This document shows, piece after piece, positions 56,601 to 62,602 of a stretch of 64,000 bases of DNA. How positions within the stretch are numbered: the first letter of the stretch is position 1; every line of letters begins with the position of its first letter. The notes beneath the pieces are model-generated. The model ran no database searches and was not told the origin of the DNA. It saw only the letters and a program-made list of their open reading frames with translations. This stretch comes from a virus, in the IMG/VR virus record IMGVR_UViG_3300030012_002750, positions 1 to 64,000 of that record; one strand, 5' to 3'. A program made the position numbers and the translations under genes.

Positions 56601-57166
56601 ACGACTCAAAATCGTTTAACACTAATGTTAAAGATGAAACAATCAAGTTCCTTGTTCGCCCTGTCCGCGTGCTTGATAATAAACACATTGAACTATTCCG
56701 TAGTGATAGAACACATGTGCTTTCAGCAACAGCCGCAGGTCGTTATGGTGTGTTTGTCTATGATGCTCCTAACGCGCGTGCCGCAGATGCCGCATCAAAC
56801 TACATGCGTAATACAAACCCAGCACCGAGCAACCCACCTTATACTCCTGTTTATCTTTTCACACTTGGAACTTCAACAAGCGCACCTTCAAGCACCGGAC
56901 CAAGAATACCCGGTAGTGAATCTTCAACATTTACAACATCATCAACACAAGCAGTAGCAAGAATGGTTGTAACAAACAACACACTACAACATCTTCGCGC
57001 TGATGCATCAAGGCTTCAATCAGTAGTTAAAAACGATGATGCCTTTATACGAAAAAATTACACGGTTCAACCGAGATACACACAATCATTATACGCGGGA
57101 GATAGACTTAATACAGTAAATCATTCCGGTGAAGGTAATAGAAGTGATAATGGGGTGGGAGCATGA
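41678..57166 (+). CDS. Giant tail/baseplate-associated protein (5,162 aa) with LamG-like domain
   Basis: One open frame of 15.5 kb, nearly a quarter of the window. Residues about 55-205 look like a LamG/concanavalin-type jelly roll: FTVEAWVSPDCGG near the start, LYVNGELMASHKM and DFYIGGKGGEYRGYIESVQW towards the end. The rest is Asn/Thr/Gly/His-rich with countless short strands and no membrane segments. This texture fits multiple beta domains of a receptor-binding or baseplate protein. Lack of stops argues that it is expressed. The start is two bases after the previous stop; the end overlaps the next gene (ATGA). Confidence 0.8.
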   Translation: MTVITHSTHAMFFNGISDSVVCPQGIFTKTGHKREIYGGVARSSAPILQDDDGHRFANANNQTLGKFTVEAWVSPDCGGIIASKDELFELRMGTIDAPGVASFKVQFSNGVTAIASSANNYPTAAASFVRNDVGYNKGQRELYHISGEFNGEQVKLYVNGELMASHKMNKKYTCNLNDQDFYIGGKGGEYRGYIESVQWKNDVSTMESRTKPLMLSNSTIGLWRFEEPVEVDDDVFYITSNVNAGDTTITIGAAACQSLYETVSGKSGTLFTTYTLESLGNYQVANAAHSGGAQVIEVPHTMFNLIINPTGTDVLSQQPNGSPPERVRLKSINPLGTITVESIHLDFSVSTDTGARGVLHSRTAFNSGNNLANDSAMVLVRSDLLIDGETGKPYQRIGTASQAIDRTGAMVIDESPNEFHGFLYSRSLAVGNNFSPASWTIAERFKSGHTGRHKYTHREGHPYLHLLPPIHEQELTRTIDGISDDALITFAGSYIGLKSAIPINSKAFVSHTAFNGKIMKVKTSATTNGVVRNGLASIDAHRDGIIAISVDDIEPFLLKGGGIGVNSQSDSQYINHLTPEKDSRVAILEVAGLTAKYVEIHYNAIDLTGGKMGLANPAILVEKTVPDGGCLLDGKRVAAHIADAVGAGATIHSPGGIITASPQDVGDAQVAMKPHHLVGDNAGGFDYEKGLNESFLPSAYTPRSTGDEPNKPPQGVATTTHPSVYHRIHIQPMQRSASDPPINEAPTHYQESVQFASQKGGAFEMFDVIDNNKQGDSYIFIVQPSKRERTMQLSRTTPATIDSNDCTFFTIEYIQSTVRVVSMQVNDTGAGRYLVMEGQGMMSDVSDQTVSYGGDGSRDSHIVKEIQPGAPVVSVTLGGAGQGAINTKPSWDPASISRVGWNTRQTCAVRVASFDTTANTITVITLNNKARHIGSMQSTSWGTYCFPATGRIYLPNGANAEYTSKTGSAFTFPAFSTLSQRKFILQDGNPVANLADWIAKSQLTADTGIILLDPHFDSTSVCADGTTINDRLFQSISSVNHDYQLGTQYASTRALVEIPLFPNQFFEDRDAGIFPGPDNSMKLHLDATMTAQAWNPSPVGRRANGRRALDYEAVGHYQYNISPSVRATITQMTRNPSTNTVTVDTTGKVPVSSFDSGADVKGISTRRTRRIVLGNGEWAYYESSGTETLTLSNKSSYSSENFFSSVQVGSQVIVGQLPNDTLAQLTGNVSHTSSAQEYRRPFYYDRGSVMTQGGNLDYGLRQYVSAVEFKAGPTANPHVARIQSKNARLTLLSQIAGNNYRFTGNLPKGKLPTNYKFAAINESTGRKYAIEYNSSTGPTQITIDPHPILDSTAPAIGALSTTADTVLTLLGIYSTSATTLPLKIEDGIANQTWNNPYCPGGLRYGDTVWANMHYTNPHAIEGLFAKSRGVYNEYEVWRGFNGGKGELGVEARDTLPLENFLIGDTCLETARNYVQHVNKTIELNWTELGHTNTPPIVAYLDPYLSTETHARVLLYDVAHDREFIAFHDLHMQVQTSAITPTINGLDVAAGFRTQRKDKILKTTTHTQTIHSASYTYEDGDGKSHFVEGAYAHRSWYLMDESMLVTSGGATLQFNRPSRNTPHHIQFGSETSRYGHGRLEQSTVDSRVQVGWTTVGDAELRHAETIPYEESEDVQQNTIDRTRFYATFFDTPEGTRVISAFLCLKGKRATKNDAREHYEDRLQHLEHWTNMDFVRRLTIDMGEIGLKEGVTDIEAAAREVVRMINQGGAENGRSSQRRPSDQYPGEGERFDINRRSISVGGTDTEEPTDATAAHQHADFAVTGSTYDPAPFWLDTAFTSFDRGSHMGYVRAHLGRVVEDANGNEGYSIVIHSTVPGATSRNFCVWLDNSKSQAEYKPQFLIGHGGRFRNFYCRPPELAGENMHPAPMPIDKNGKPFAPITTLREYVSLDEDSDELFINTHLGFGANYNNAYTGDTANTGATTGRASNTGNMESFENSGQKYTIREGLQTGTHAYGRVNFGGIVAAGIPGFAPDAGKWGFGENSKSNSRFTSSIYGNYIAADSETGLYANYSLYAPSIETDDDAIGTSSLYGMKLVDHRGKSHILRYIYRRAGESFSHKNALMPKTIDEETLIYFDDRDIAQGGFTIGTNMWGIGNDGTPFFYTPSVNTNGWRGNVWRGVHTPNAGYAVSIDPATAANTLTLKAGTNYGYHGGGIWHVLPEDDPTANVRDMLGHLGFPDSGLIWLAIPNSTPNAYEHTGVVFSYASRTHNGRGGPHSFFGLQGVDANTIAASWFPDQNRCGPTGITDARIPVILSPHLNQTTIITDELIAAATNYAFNVDPNEDNQFFDCSDLRAPDGRTYGEILGDNAQTAVKITKFNQNKQITPLGDMFTTTLSRDWGLHASSMESAPIQADFGSQTSIFGGAGQYGGADAILDKSKAHGDFGYLPYTLLQIKTRFKGSNANTATPIFIDQTNNAISTDEWKKHLRGEKFTRYKGDHITPSLESSTYTIIAFDGAVPSSALPAGTAYDTYQVHFRDPAHFAVLGRQYAWQLQHISGGTNLNQETVTTNFGGKIDGSWTPFRRMELDEDTYLYAAALSPILDPKDADRSVLAWKHVDSKGDFKDKLVAGEILQPFKFDNDIQGLRLNGNIHGNPTVYFRGAQDSVDHHVPLYFGGGFSGVVMDINDGSRVDYSTHNKHPYAKGPTGSAGLQDIGEKMGAYALLDTTAMFAMFPGTILANQHRGEASPPFANQDALLSPDIDGNTNTHTIPNTTYTNVKIAKPTPIVLRFAHPYARYDDSVNSVAYMIFGPGQAVPKHWSGESATLTTSVEPSAKWTVANKIYTALDGIVGTTYNAGVESGHFLPNELSNTNLDGGGHQFLPMTDAYGAKNILPYRACRHWEPSYGSPNTNWNNTLATESRYSHSHYFKSTGASGNTHSQYAHPFTNYKAQTLFTNSSFHVSGLIYHLEGGYTAGGSWFDNSVRKNPPHPVSATLVNSANAAVQYIDRIGLNATMFRVGSQVLTDYDHDLDAAVPDDVFLIDATRCQNSEELGAVVASAINTWPGRANLKALGGTFLPSFQDAQRQDRYAWIEVANFDSYTPVSNDGTGIVSVVGAKLPMNLPEFGWIRLSNGTKTYFGYYAHYDRTNGTFILGSLQHRHGFGRLEEADFGGAGGGNAGAGVSGALDTSAGALKVFVWSKAGNLRWDNGFQNATDGIRSTSATSEGEASNSPFDHYATTQVHFNGATDAIDRTRAVGAVGWHGERYSMLNSLTITDDGPKVASGLGPWLPALGFTPYGAATTCHYQNSIEWDLLKVNGEEQEGNWVPKTGINQAFGLHQRHFIVVSYEGDLPIIAKASRNGQQTCGDMLQLKWSSSTQGGTVVAYHNERFNNDRYSAESNAGPHVEAMTDPAMTPPAELDEGVSEAEVEAASLWTSAAATSLAQAETCLYPTGDLFYNINENRNKDRNYPADKIFDNEAVTVSNQGYETYFEHRSKIYNHWKTRNAARNFFTEHVVWKRMGGGNVTLPAQNARGLGSIPWQVHKVGSEYIKFGETIYGNVRFSFETTNAAMYPIIQAQELAHPALAEQFPYEVRNALTIPNEEMQFEEIPVVDDTGQEHKLPGGSPLGIIIRDYELIQDRENEGLAPAVAGSGVSPNMEIQLPDHDEIPGNILVRAGFDRLQAYQHETLGSGGLQQPSQPSNVVRESFTSDGSRPRTEPYWEQDGYEHINQNPNNFPDSNNTLQSENILETSYEPHDRALYFHVTKMGYTYTEREPLAIINNAMTVNRLTIDTIGTNTITAKETIMADIWKQDPTPDGRYFLSVNGTIASFTNVSGKQFTGVVFAPDFTAKENNQIKPSFYIPAGSTRQFAARRLRDHAEVSGNSPDKPHTDWIGVSAGTSPATAVRAANKLTPMPLPRMGHHYVMPTMSVMPGHLAHPQYQQIYQANRACYGVIKYDSTQDIYNNVLWFSSPTASHPPSDIHGDGFTLLTETKIRFDGYGIADDSASCNAAGGHRIQLEVGTNYNTAFHFPDPAEVGAYQIVIQPNLFSKQFMGNNENTTFASTDAPEDPSGTNTTVTVLTDQLVATVVATQGRDLILSEATMADVRGCEIYLNEIMLDIDPSTREQFTNIPILGLSNPFGVNATSSGAFTRRSLPYSPNMFHRSSPGIPITVPWWSVAFASSTIFTANAPWKSTEHYHPDDYYHFCRSTLGGVGCQTTMLGYPSVYLDVYTDYLTSTNPVGIIEHMDTSANKLYVRNNTLFPVAGVDYFNHRLTIISANGTRHDATYTNRGYISGVGLTDGAVVFHNVVNVAGAGDFQTNATKGLEVRLTRKYGFDDSKEIYTDSQSSIATRNLPQLLSGTRDTNSLHLPDAYLCMWHYNLGRPMTWYSDSRTNNSDAAVDKKAYNHAPEHFEMVHYHEFAYAMSDGPFKFRAKSIENYTGGLTDTYSVSALAHQAGTDGKSRKYNFGAFWPGGHRFGAQMSSLTLYGTAAPGWRDKWDNPNIKQVSDAKGLTVTNGDVETITDSLFSKNVHKQAGWGYRISVRQPYNRPRWAIKANQGLRDPHAYYHFHAEGPFVSSQEVTTRTNTQSEDLNTTLTTITQPDYTGIIERQTNASALINNDLRGQQVRYSDGRRMTKGFGCAVRNIRNPTTAIRKFHADTPAGFKAGTDVVDQRVNLALAQAHYMVDWWGNTTGEEVRRFPVRGFGIRPSWDPEDAYRATDRTKVAETMYNDTTGVNLAEAEVNFFDPATAKRVGDRGDGRGVRYPTYFNEDILQDVSEDMRPFGLVLSHHTSEPPFTTGFMRPANIALESFEVPRGISARLEIAGDDGLLKREANVGSNIEKTNFDFMIEPIAKSKPRIGIDGMSVVENDGNISPRYVVASTEATSLHTDRQAGQRFIFSGGVSTANRALSDLRLDTLNFSSSKQVMKFGTTHGIPPIGGTYIMELSSEGAPINDFGWGASSGVTTNPYQTSNHDSKSFNTNVKDETIKFLVRPVRVLDNKHIELFRSDRTHVLSATAAGRYGVFVYDAPNARAADAASNYMRNTNPAPSNPPYTPVYLFTLGTSTSAPSSTGPRIPGSESSTFTTSSTQAVARMVVTNNTLQHLRADASRLQSVVKNDDAFIRKNYTVQPRYTQSLYAGDRLNTVNHSGEGNRSDNGVGA

Positions 57167-58833
57167 CATATAGCGTTCCTTCGCCAACAAATGCGTCTTA
57201 TGTAAAAAAGAGATATGGTCGCTCCAAAGAAGTTTATAACGAAATAGGTGCTATTGCTGAAAAGCCAACTTTTGTTGATAATGCAATCCACCACGCGATT
57301 TATGAAACTACCGAAAATTTAAGCAAAAAAACACAAGTAAGCAAACCGAACCAAGGAGATTTTCAACCAACACATCAGCGCAGATACAGATTGACCGAAG
57401 AGCAATCTTCAATTCGGTTAGCACACAAAGACCATGAAGATGCTCCCTTTTTTAACGGAGAGCGATTGGGTGAATTTTCATCAAGACCAATGCTTTTAAT
57501 TGCTGATAATGACACATCTTTGCGACTAAGAACTAAATCGTTAACTAATACACAGAAGGGTGTTCGCGTTCACTTTAATAACATGAAAGGTAAAACTCTT
57601 GCTGATTACAGCATGGATAGTGTTTCGCATGTTCGCGCTGGACAAACAATCAGCGTTGGTATGAGGTCAACCGATTTAGTTGAGAAACTATTTGACAAAG
57701 CATTACATGGTTTGAATAGCGTAAGCGCGCAAGGTGTTAGCACATTATTTGTAGCGCAGAATTTTAACTCAACAAACATTCCAACAGCGGTTAGATTTGT
57801 AGGACGACATGACCATTTTATTATGTATTATGATAGGTTTGGTAATTTCAAATACGCACCTAAAATATTTAATTTTAAAGACCGAGAGTTAGGCACACAA
57901 CGCGGTATAAGTGAAACAAAAATTGACCCAATCGTTGATGTAGCAAATCGTATAGTTGTAAAAGGAAAAGGTATTGCAGTTAATGACCATGTTAGTGTAT
58001 TAGTTGATGATGCAGAAGAGCAAAAGAAAAGAGGGTCAATCAAAGAAATGAAGGTTCAAGACCCGACTGTTAATAATGAATCAAAAGCAAGAACAAGCGC
58101 GGGTCAATTATTGCGTTTAAACAAAAAGGCTCAAGGTGCTTTACAGTCAAATGAACACGCGCTATCTTGGGATTTTGAACCGGGTGATATTGTCAATTAC
58201 AAATCAGCAATAGGTGATGTTCAACAAGCAATTATTGAATTAGAACACAGGTCCGATGGAACATCGGATTTCCAAATGCTCTCTTATGAAGCGGGTCTTG
58301 AAGCAGTTGTTAACTCATTTGGAGATAGTGCAGACTTAAATGATGAAGATTTTGTCTTCGATAATAGTCAGCAAATATCAACTCTAAATAAAAGCGGTGT
58401 CGGTAGTGCAAAAATTAGAGTGAGAGGTGTATTAAGAGTCCGACCCGTTATTACAAAGTTAGCAAGAACAAAAACAAGCGCGCTTAACACAGGTTCGGAT
58501 ATACACGCGGGTATGTTGTTAGGACATCGCAACAGCGGATACGGTGCAGGTCGGTCTGCTCTTGGATTTGGTATTACACCGCGCATTAGCGGCACACATG
58601 CGGCGGGGGCTATCACAGTTTCCAGCACAACCGGATTTGCTGATAACGGTCATTTGATACTTGATAACAAGTCTTTTGTGTCATATAGCGGTAGAACAGC
58701 AACCACCTTCACAGGGGTAAGTTTGGTAAGCGGAGCCGCCATAGCCTCACCTATCGCGGAGATTCGTATGCTCCGCCCTCGCGGACATGAGATGAGAACA
58801 GTCAAGGGTAGAAAGATAAGGAGGAAGATTTGA
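57163..58833 (+). CDS. Baseplate-hub-like tail protein (556 aa)
   Basis: The central part (residues 250-380), with VDVANRIVVKGKGIAVNDHVSVLVDD, a helix-rich stretch and then LSWDFEPGDIVNYKSA, resembles late-control/gp27-like tail hub proteins, whose domains form the tail-tip ring. A C-terminal beta domain follows (AAGAITVSSTTGFADNGHLILD) and a basic end (MRTVKGRKIRRKI). Position after the giant tail gene and before fibres supports a hub. Assignment is from fold pattern, not identity. Confidence 0.55.
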   Translation: MTYSVPSPTNASYVKKRYGRSKEVYNEIGAIAEKPTFVDNAIHHAIYETTENLSKKTQVSKPNQGDFQPTHQRRYRLTEEQSSIRLAHKDHEDAPFFNGERLGEFSSRPMLLIADNDTSLRLRTKSLTNTQKGVRVHFNNMKGKTLADYSMDSVSHVRAGQTISVGMRSTDLVEKLFDKALHGLNSVSAQGVSTLFVAQNFNSTNIPTAVRFVGRHDHFIMYYDRFGNFKYAPKIFNFKDRELGTQRGISETKIDPIVDVANRIVVKGKGIAVNDHVSVLVDDAEEQKKRGSIKEMKVQDPTVNNESKARTSAGQLLRLNKKAQGALQSNEHALSWDFEPGDIVNYKSAIGDVQQAIIELEHRSDGTSDFQMLSYEAGLEAVVNSFGDSADLNDEDFVFDNSQQISTLNKSGVGSAKIRVRGVLRVRPVITKLARTKTSALNTGSDIHAGMLLGHRNSGYGAGRSALGFGITPRISGTHAAGAITVSSTTGFADNGHLILDNKSFVSYSGRTATTFTGVSLVSGAAIASPIAEIRMLRPRGHEMRTVKGRKIRRKI

Positions 58834-59180
58834 TGCCAATGTTAAATTCAGTCAAACGACGCTTGGTTGAGCATCTTGCTACACTTGTTAACGAGTTGCA
58901 TGTTGGTAGTGATGGAACGGTTGCAACCTCCGAAGACGGCGGTGCGCGCACACTTGCAAGAATAACACCGCGTGTGCAAATTATTGACGACACCAGCATA
59001 CTTGTTGAGGGTGTGTTAAACGCATCGTATGTCTTCACCAAACCAATCCAAGAAATCTATCTTCAATACAAAGACGCAACAACAGGCGAGTTTGTTCCTG
59101 TGTATCGCGCGGACATTCACTCTCTTACAAAGAGCGCAGATAATGAAGTGCGCTTCTCATTCATATTGGAGGTATCGTGA
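58833..59180 (+). CDS. Small baseplate-region protein (115 aa)
   Basis: ATG 58833 follows AGGAGGAAG; TTG 58830 is possible. An N-terminal helix is followed by strands (RITPRVQIIDDTSILVEGVL and IQEIYLQYKD). The size and layout suit a small baseplate wedge or a fibre connector. It overlaps the fibre gene by one base. Confidence 0.55.
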   Translation: MPMLNSVKRRLVEHLATLVNELHVGSDGTVATSEDGGARTLARITPRVQIIDDTSILVEGVLNASYVFTKPIQEIYLQYKDATTGEFVPVYRADIHSLTKSADNEVRFSFILEVS

Positions 59181-61447
59181 TGGCGACAGATAACATAGCA
59201 GGGCATACAGCCGCGCAGAATACGCTTGGTGAAGACGGACTACGAGATGGAGATTCGTTATCACCCACGACGCTTACCAATTTAATTCAAGGTGTTCATG
59301 GCAACGGTATCCTTCGATACCAAGATGGAGCATACGGCTCATCAAGAAATGAAACAAATAGCGGTAATCAACCCGGTTCAATGGTGCGCGCATCAGCAAG
59401 CACTCTTGGTGTAAGTGGTGGTTTTGTTGTGCTTGACGGAGCATTGTATGAATTCGCTAATGGTGTTGGTGACGGAGTTCTTCTTGATTTAAATAACCCT
59501 TCACATGGTAGTGGTGCGCTTACTCTTGCCGCAAACCAAGAAGCAATCTATACAATTTATGTTGCCCCAAGTGGTGGAGTTAACAAAGTTGCTTTTGAGG
59601 CTGGAAGTCCTGTTGATACTACAACGGGGATATATCCTTCCGCGTCTAATCAATACCTTATTGACTACGATGGAACCACTACACAAGACAACATGAAAAC
59701 AATTGTGCTTGCTCATGTCCGTGTTCAGTATATTGGTTCCGGTGGAGGTAGTAATAATCTAAACATTGTTGAGATAAATGATAAGCGCGTCTTTTTACAA
59801 GGTTCAGCAGACTATCGCATTCCGCTTTCAACAGGAACAATATCATCGGGAAGTGGAGTAAGCGTTGCTGAAATTGCAGATGGTGGTTCGGAAGGTGTTA
59901 ACACAATTGCGCATCTTAACGCTATTCACAATGAGAACGGCGAACTTGCTGTGACAGATACAGTCAATGTTCATTGGGTAAGCCACCCGCGCTATGGCTC
60001 ATTTGACCAGTTGCCGCCGGGACCGGGTGATGCAGGGTATGGACAAGGACCGTCGCGCGGTGCAGACCGCGGAGGTGGTCATGTTGCAGACTCATTCTAT
60101 TTCGCAGGGCGCAACAACCAACAGACCGGACACTACTCGGTAAGGTTACAAGGGCGCGGTGTTGATGCCACAAGCACAGCACTAACCACATCGGGTATTT
60201 GGAAAATTACAGCGGACGGAGATTCTTTCTTTATGCTTGCACCTAACAATAGCGTTGATATTACGCTACAACCGGAGCAAGATTCAGCGGGCAATTACAT
60301 GTTCCCCGAAGGACATACTATTGAAGTATGCAATAACGGATTAGGCAATATCATCTTCGATGACTTAAGCGGCTCTAATGAAACAATCGCACCAAGTCAT
60401 CGCGCTACATTTATTTACGAAGGTAGCGTATGGGTGCGTTGTGATTATCAATCAGCAATTTTAGGTATAACTCCGGCTATTGTTGATAATAGCGGGACTC
60501 CCGATTTTGCCACAGGTATTACACAAGGAGAAGTGCTAACGCTTCTTGGTATCGAAACAGGTGCCACAGCAGACCAAACTGATGCTGAAATACGCGCCGC
60601 TGTTGAAGCCGCAACTGACTCTAATGTATTCACCGACGCAGACCACAACAAGTTGAATGCAATTGAAGCAAACGCAGATGTCACAGATGAAACAAATGTC
60701 AAAGCGGCAATTGACGGTATGACTCTTACAGACATTGGAACTCCCGCTTCCACCGACAGGATTCTTATTCAAGACGCGGATGATTCTAATAATCTTAAGT
60801 ATGCTGATTTCAGCGAATTTGGTGGTAGTGGTGGTGGTAGCGGAACGGTGACAAGCATTGGGACAACCGCGCCTATCACCGGAGGAACAATCACAAGCAC
60901 AGGGACAATTGGAATTAGCGCGGCTACTACAAGTGCGGCAGGTTCAATGTCTGCGGCTGACAAACTCAAGTTAGATGGTATAGCCGCAGGTGCTAATGTA
61001 TATACTAATGGTGACGCACTATCGGCAGTTTCGGGCAATGACCTTTTTATGGATAACGAGCGAACATTTAGAGCATCAACATGTGTAGTTGATTTCGGCC
61101 AAAATCCACTTGGACTTTTCCCTAACCCAACGGTATATGAGTTAATACCGGATGAAGCGGGGACAGTAATCTTAGCACCGGGAGGAACAACTTGGGGGCT
61201 ACCCGACCCCTCCCCATTTTCGGGGACACAGGTAGGCGATACCTATGTTATTATTAATATAGATACGGGGGCGGGCGCGGGAACTCCCGTAACGATTGAC
61301 AGAACAGGTAATCCGGGGGGATTGGGTGGACACGGAACTGCTCAAGACTTGAACGGGGCGGCAACCAATGGTTCGCTTCCCGCGCATGAGGCTGTTACTA
61401 TAATTTACACAGGACCGGTAACGGGTTGGTATGGAATAGGATTGTGA
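59180..61447 (+). CDS. Tail fibre protein (755 aa)
   Basis: ATG 59180 after GGAGGT. The N-terminal half is beta-rich, probably the virion-attachment part. The C-terminal shaft has phage fibre repeats: TDADHNKLNAIEANADVTDE (near residues 482-501) and SAADKLKLDGIAAGANVY (near 590-607), separated by GSGGGSGTVTSIGTTAPITGG-type sequence. These occur in trimeric fibres of many tailed phages. The tip is beta-rich. It should bind the host surface. Confidence 0.8.
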   Translation: MATDNIAGHTAAQNTLGEDGLRDGDSLSPTTLTNLIQGVHGNGILRYQDGAYGSSRNETNSGNQPGSMVRASASTLGVSGGFVVLDGALYEFANGVGDGVLLDLNNPSHGSGALTLAANQEAIYTIYVAPSGGVNKVAFEAGSPVDTTTGIYPSASNQYLIDYDGTTTQDNMKTIVLAHVRVQYIGSGGGSNNLNIVEINDKRVFLQGSADYRIPLSTGTISSGSGVSVAEIADGGSEGVNTIAHLNAIHNENGELAVTDTVNVHWVSHPRYGSFDQLPPGPGDAGYGQGPSRGADRGGGHVADSFYFAGRNNQQTGHYSVRLQGRGVDATSTALTTSGIWKITADGDSFFMLAPNNSVDITLQPEQDSAGNYMFPEGHTIEVCNNGLGNIIFDDLSGSNETIAPSHRATFIYEGSVWVRCDYQSAILGITPAIVDNSGTPDFATGITQGEVLTLLGIETGATADQTDAEIRAAVEAATDSNVFTDADHNKLNAIEANADVTDETNVKAAIDGMTLTDIGTPASTDRILIQDADDSNNLKYADFSEFGGSGGGSGTVTSIGTTAPITGGTITSTGTIGISAATTSAAGSMSAADKLKLDGIAAGANVYTNGDALSAVSGNDLFMDNERTFRASTCVVDFGQNPLGLFPNPTVYELIPDEAGTVILAPGGTTWGLPDPSPFSGTQVGDTYVIINIDTGAGAGTPVTIDRTGNPGGLGGHGTAQDLNGAATNGSLPAHEAVTIIYTGPVTGWYGIGL

Positions 61448-61451
61448 TACG

Positions 61452-62234
61452 ATGAATCCAATGTCGGCGTTGAAAATAGGCACAGCCATGAAAGACAAGA
61501 AGAAGCGCGCGGGTGGAGGTGGGCCACCACCACCACCACCTGCCGGAATTTTCCCCGGCGCAATAGATTCTAATAATAACCTCGACAACATTTTCGGAGT
61601 CGTGGGTCATGACTTCGCCACAGTCCAAGCAAATCTTGATGTCGCGTCTATGACGATATTAGCAATAATGGATTTGAATACTAATGCCTTAGTTTCTCCT
61701 TATTCGGGAACCAACATACAAGTTGCTGACTTTATAGCAAGGGGTAATAGCCAACCGGGAGGTAGTGCTATCAGTCCCGCACCGAGCATAGGTAGCGGTT
61801 ATGCAGGGTTCACATTGATAGATGGTGAAATAACTTTGAACATAGCAAACAACGGTAGCGATACAGGGATTGGAATAGGCGTATCTGCTTACAACCCTAC
61901 CAATCAAAGATTTGGTGGTGCTACCCGTTTCTTTTTGAGTGTTTATCATGACGCGCTTAACTTAGTAGGAAATGGTCATTTATTCCTTGGTCCAAGTTTG
62001 ACTAAGAACTTCGTTAGTGCCGGTCACGGCGTTCAAGCGGCAAGTAGTCCCGCCGCTATCATATTCCAAAACCCTCCACCTGTTGCGTCGGGTGAATTAA
62101 TTTTTGAAGTGCGAGGCGTTTTACAATCAAAAAGAGCAGGTTCTCCGCATGCAACGATTCCCAGCAGTTTAAATCCCGCTACCGGTGGTTCTGTTTACGG
62201 GGGAAATGCTTATCTTAGTGTAGTGATTAATTAA
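61452..62234 (+). CDS. Virion appendage/tip protein with polyproline linker (260 aa)
   Basis: ATG 61452 five bases after the fibre stop. A basic N-terminus is followed by a Gly4-Pro6 linker (residues 21-30). A beta-rich globular domain (residues 50-260) follows, with repeated strands such as GYAGFTLIDGEITLNIANNG. The layout suggests an attachment peptide plus a receptor-binding or tip domain. Unrecognised family. Confidence 0.6.
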   Translation: MNPMSALKIGTAMKDKKKRAGGGGPPPPPPAGIFPGAIDSNNNLDNIFGVVGHDFATVQANLDVASMTILAIMDLNTNALVSPYSGTNIQVADFIARGNSQPGGSAISPAPSIGSGYAGFTLIDGEITLNIANNGSDTGIGIGVSAYNPTNQRFGGATRFFLSVYHDALNLVGNGHLFLGPSLTKNFVSAGHGVQAASSPAAIIFQNPPPVASGELIFEVRGVLQSKRAGSPHATIPSSLNPATGGSVYGGNAYLSVVIN

Positions 62235-62243
62235 GGTGAAAAA

Positions 62244-62399
62244 ATGTTATGGATATGGTTTTTGTTAGCAGTAGTGGCTGGATTTGTATTGACTTGGTTT
62301 TCTATGATTGACGATAAAGATACAAATTTTATTATTTTTGACTCGGAAGAGGAACTTCAACAGGCATGTTGGAACGGATTACGGAAAGGTGTGAAGTGA
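62244..62399 (+). CDS. 51-aa single-TM protein
   Basis: ATG 62244 follows AAGGTGAAAA; the stop overlaps the next ATG (TGATG). A membrane helix (LWIWFLLAVVAGFVLTWF) at the N-terminus is followed by an acidic, soluble tail. It could be a spanin- or holin-related protein or an envelope peptide; not determinable. Confidence 0.55.
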   Translation: MLWIWFLLAVVAGFVLTWFSMIDDKDTNFIIFDSEEELQQACWNGLRKGVK

Positions 62400-62602
62400 T
62401 GGGTAAACTGCGCGATAGATTAAGTCAAAAATGTCCAAGTTGTGGTCAAAATGTTGTCGCGCTAAGAATTGAAGGGCGATATGTTAATGACCGTGATACG
62501 CGTGTGCTTGTATGGGAATGCCCGTTATGCCAAAGATTATGGCGCGAGTCGCGATTAAATAAACCTAAATTTAAACACCACGGAGTTGAGCAAAATGTCT
62601 AA
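62399..62602 (+). CDS. 67-aa zinc-ribbon protein
   Basis: ATG 62399 (the frame is open from 62366) shares the TGATG with the upstream stop. CPSC and CPLC (about residues 12-45) flank a strand-rich section as in zinc ribbons. The C-terminus is basic. The next gene starts 8 bases before its stop. Probably nucleic-acid binding. Confidence 0.65.
   Translation: MGKLRDRLSQKCPSCGQNVVALRIEGRYVNDRDTRVLVWECPLCQRLWRESRLNKPKFKHHGVEQNV

Noticed and set aside
61199-61591. 130-codon minus-strand frame spanning the fibre end and polyproline gene
   Set aside because: Gly/Pro-rich sequence is a by-product of the GGTGGAGGTGGG tract on the other strand; it overlaps two supported genes.
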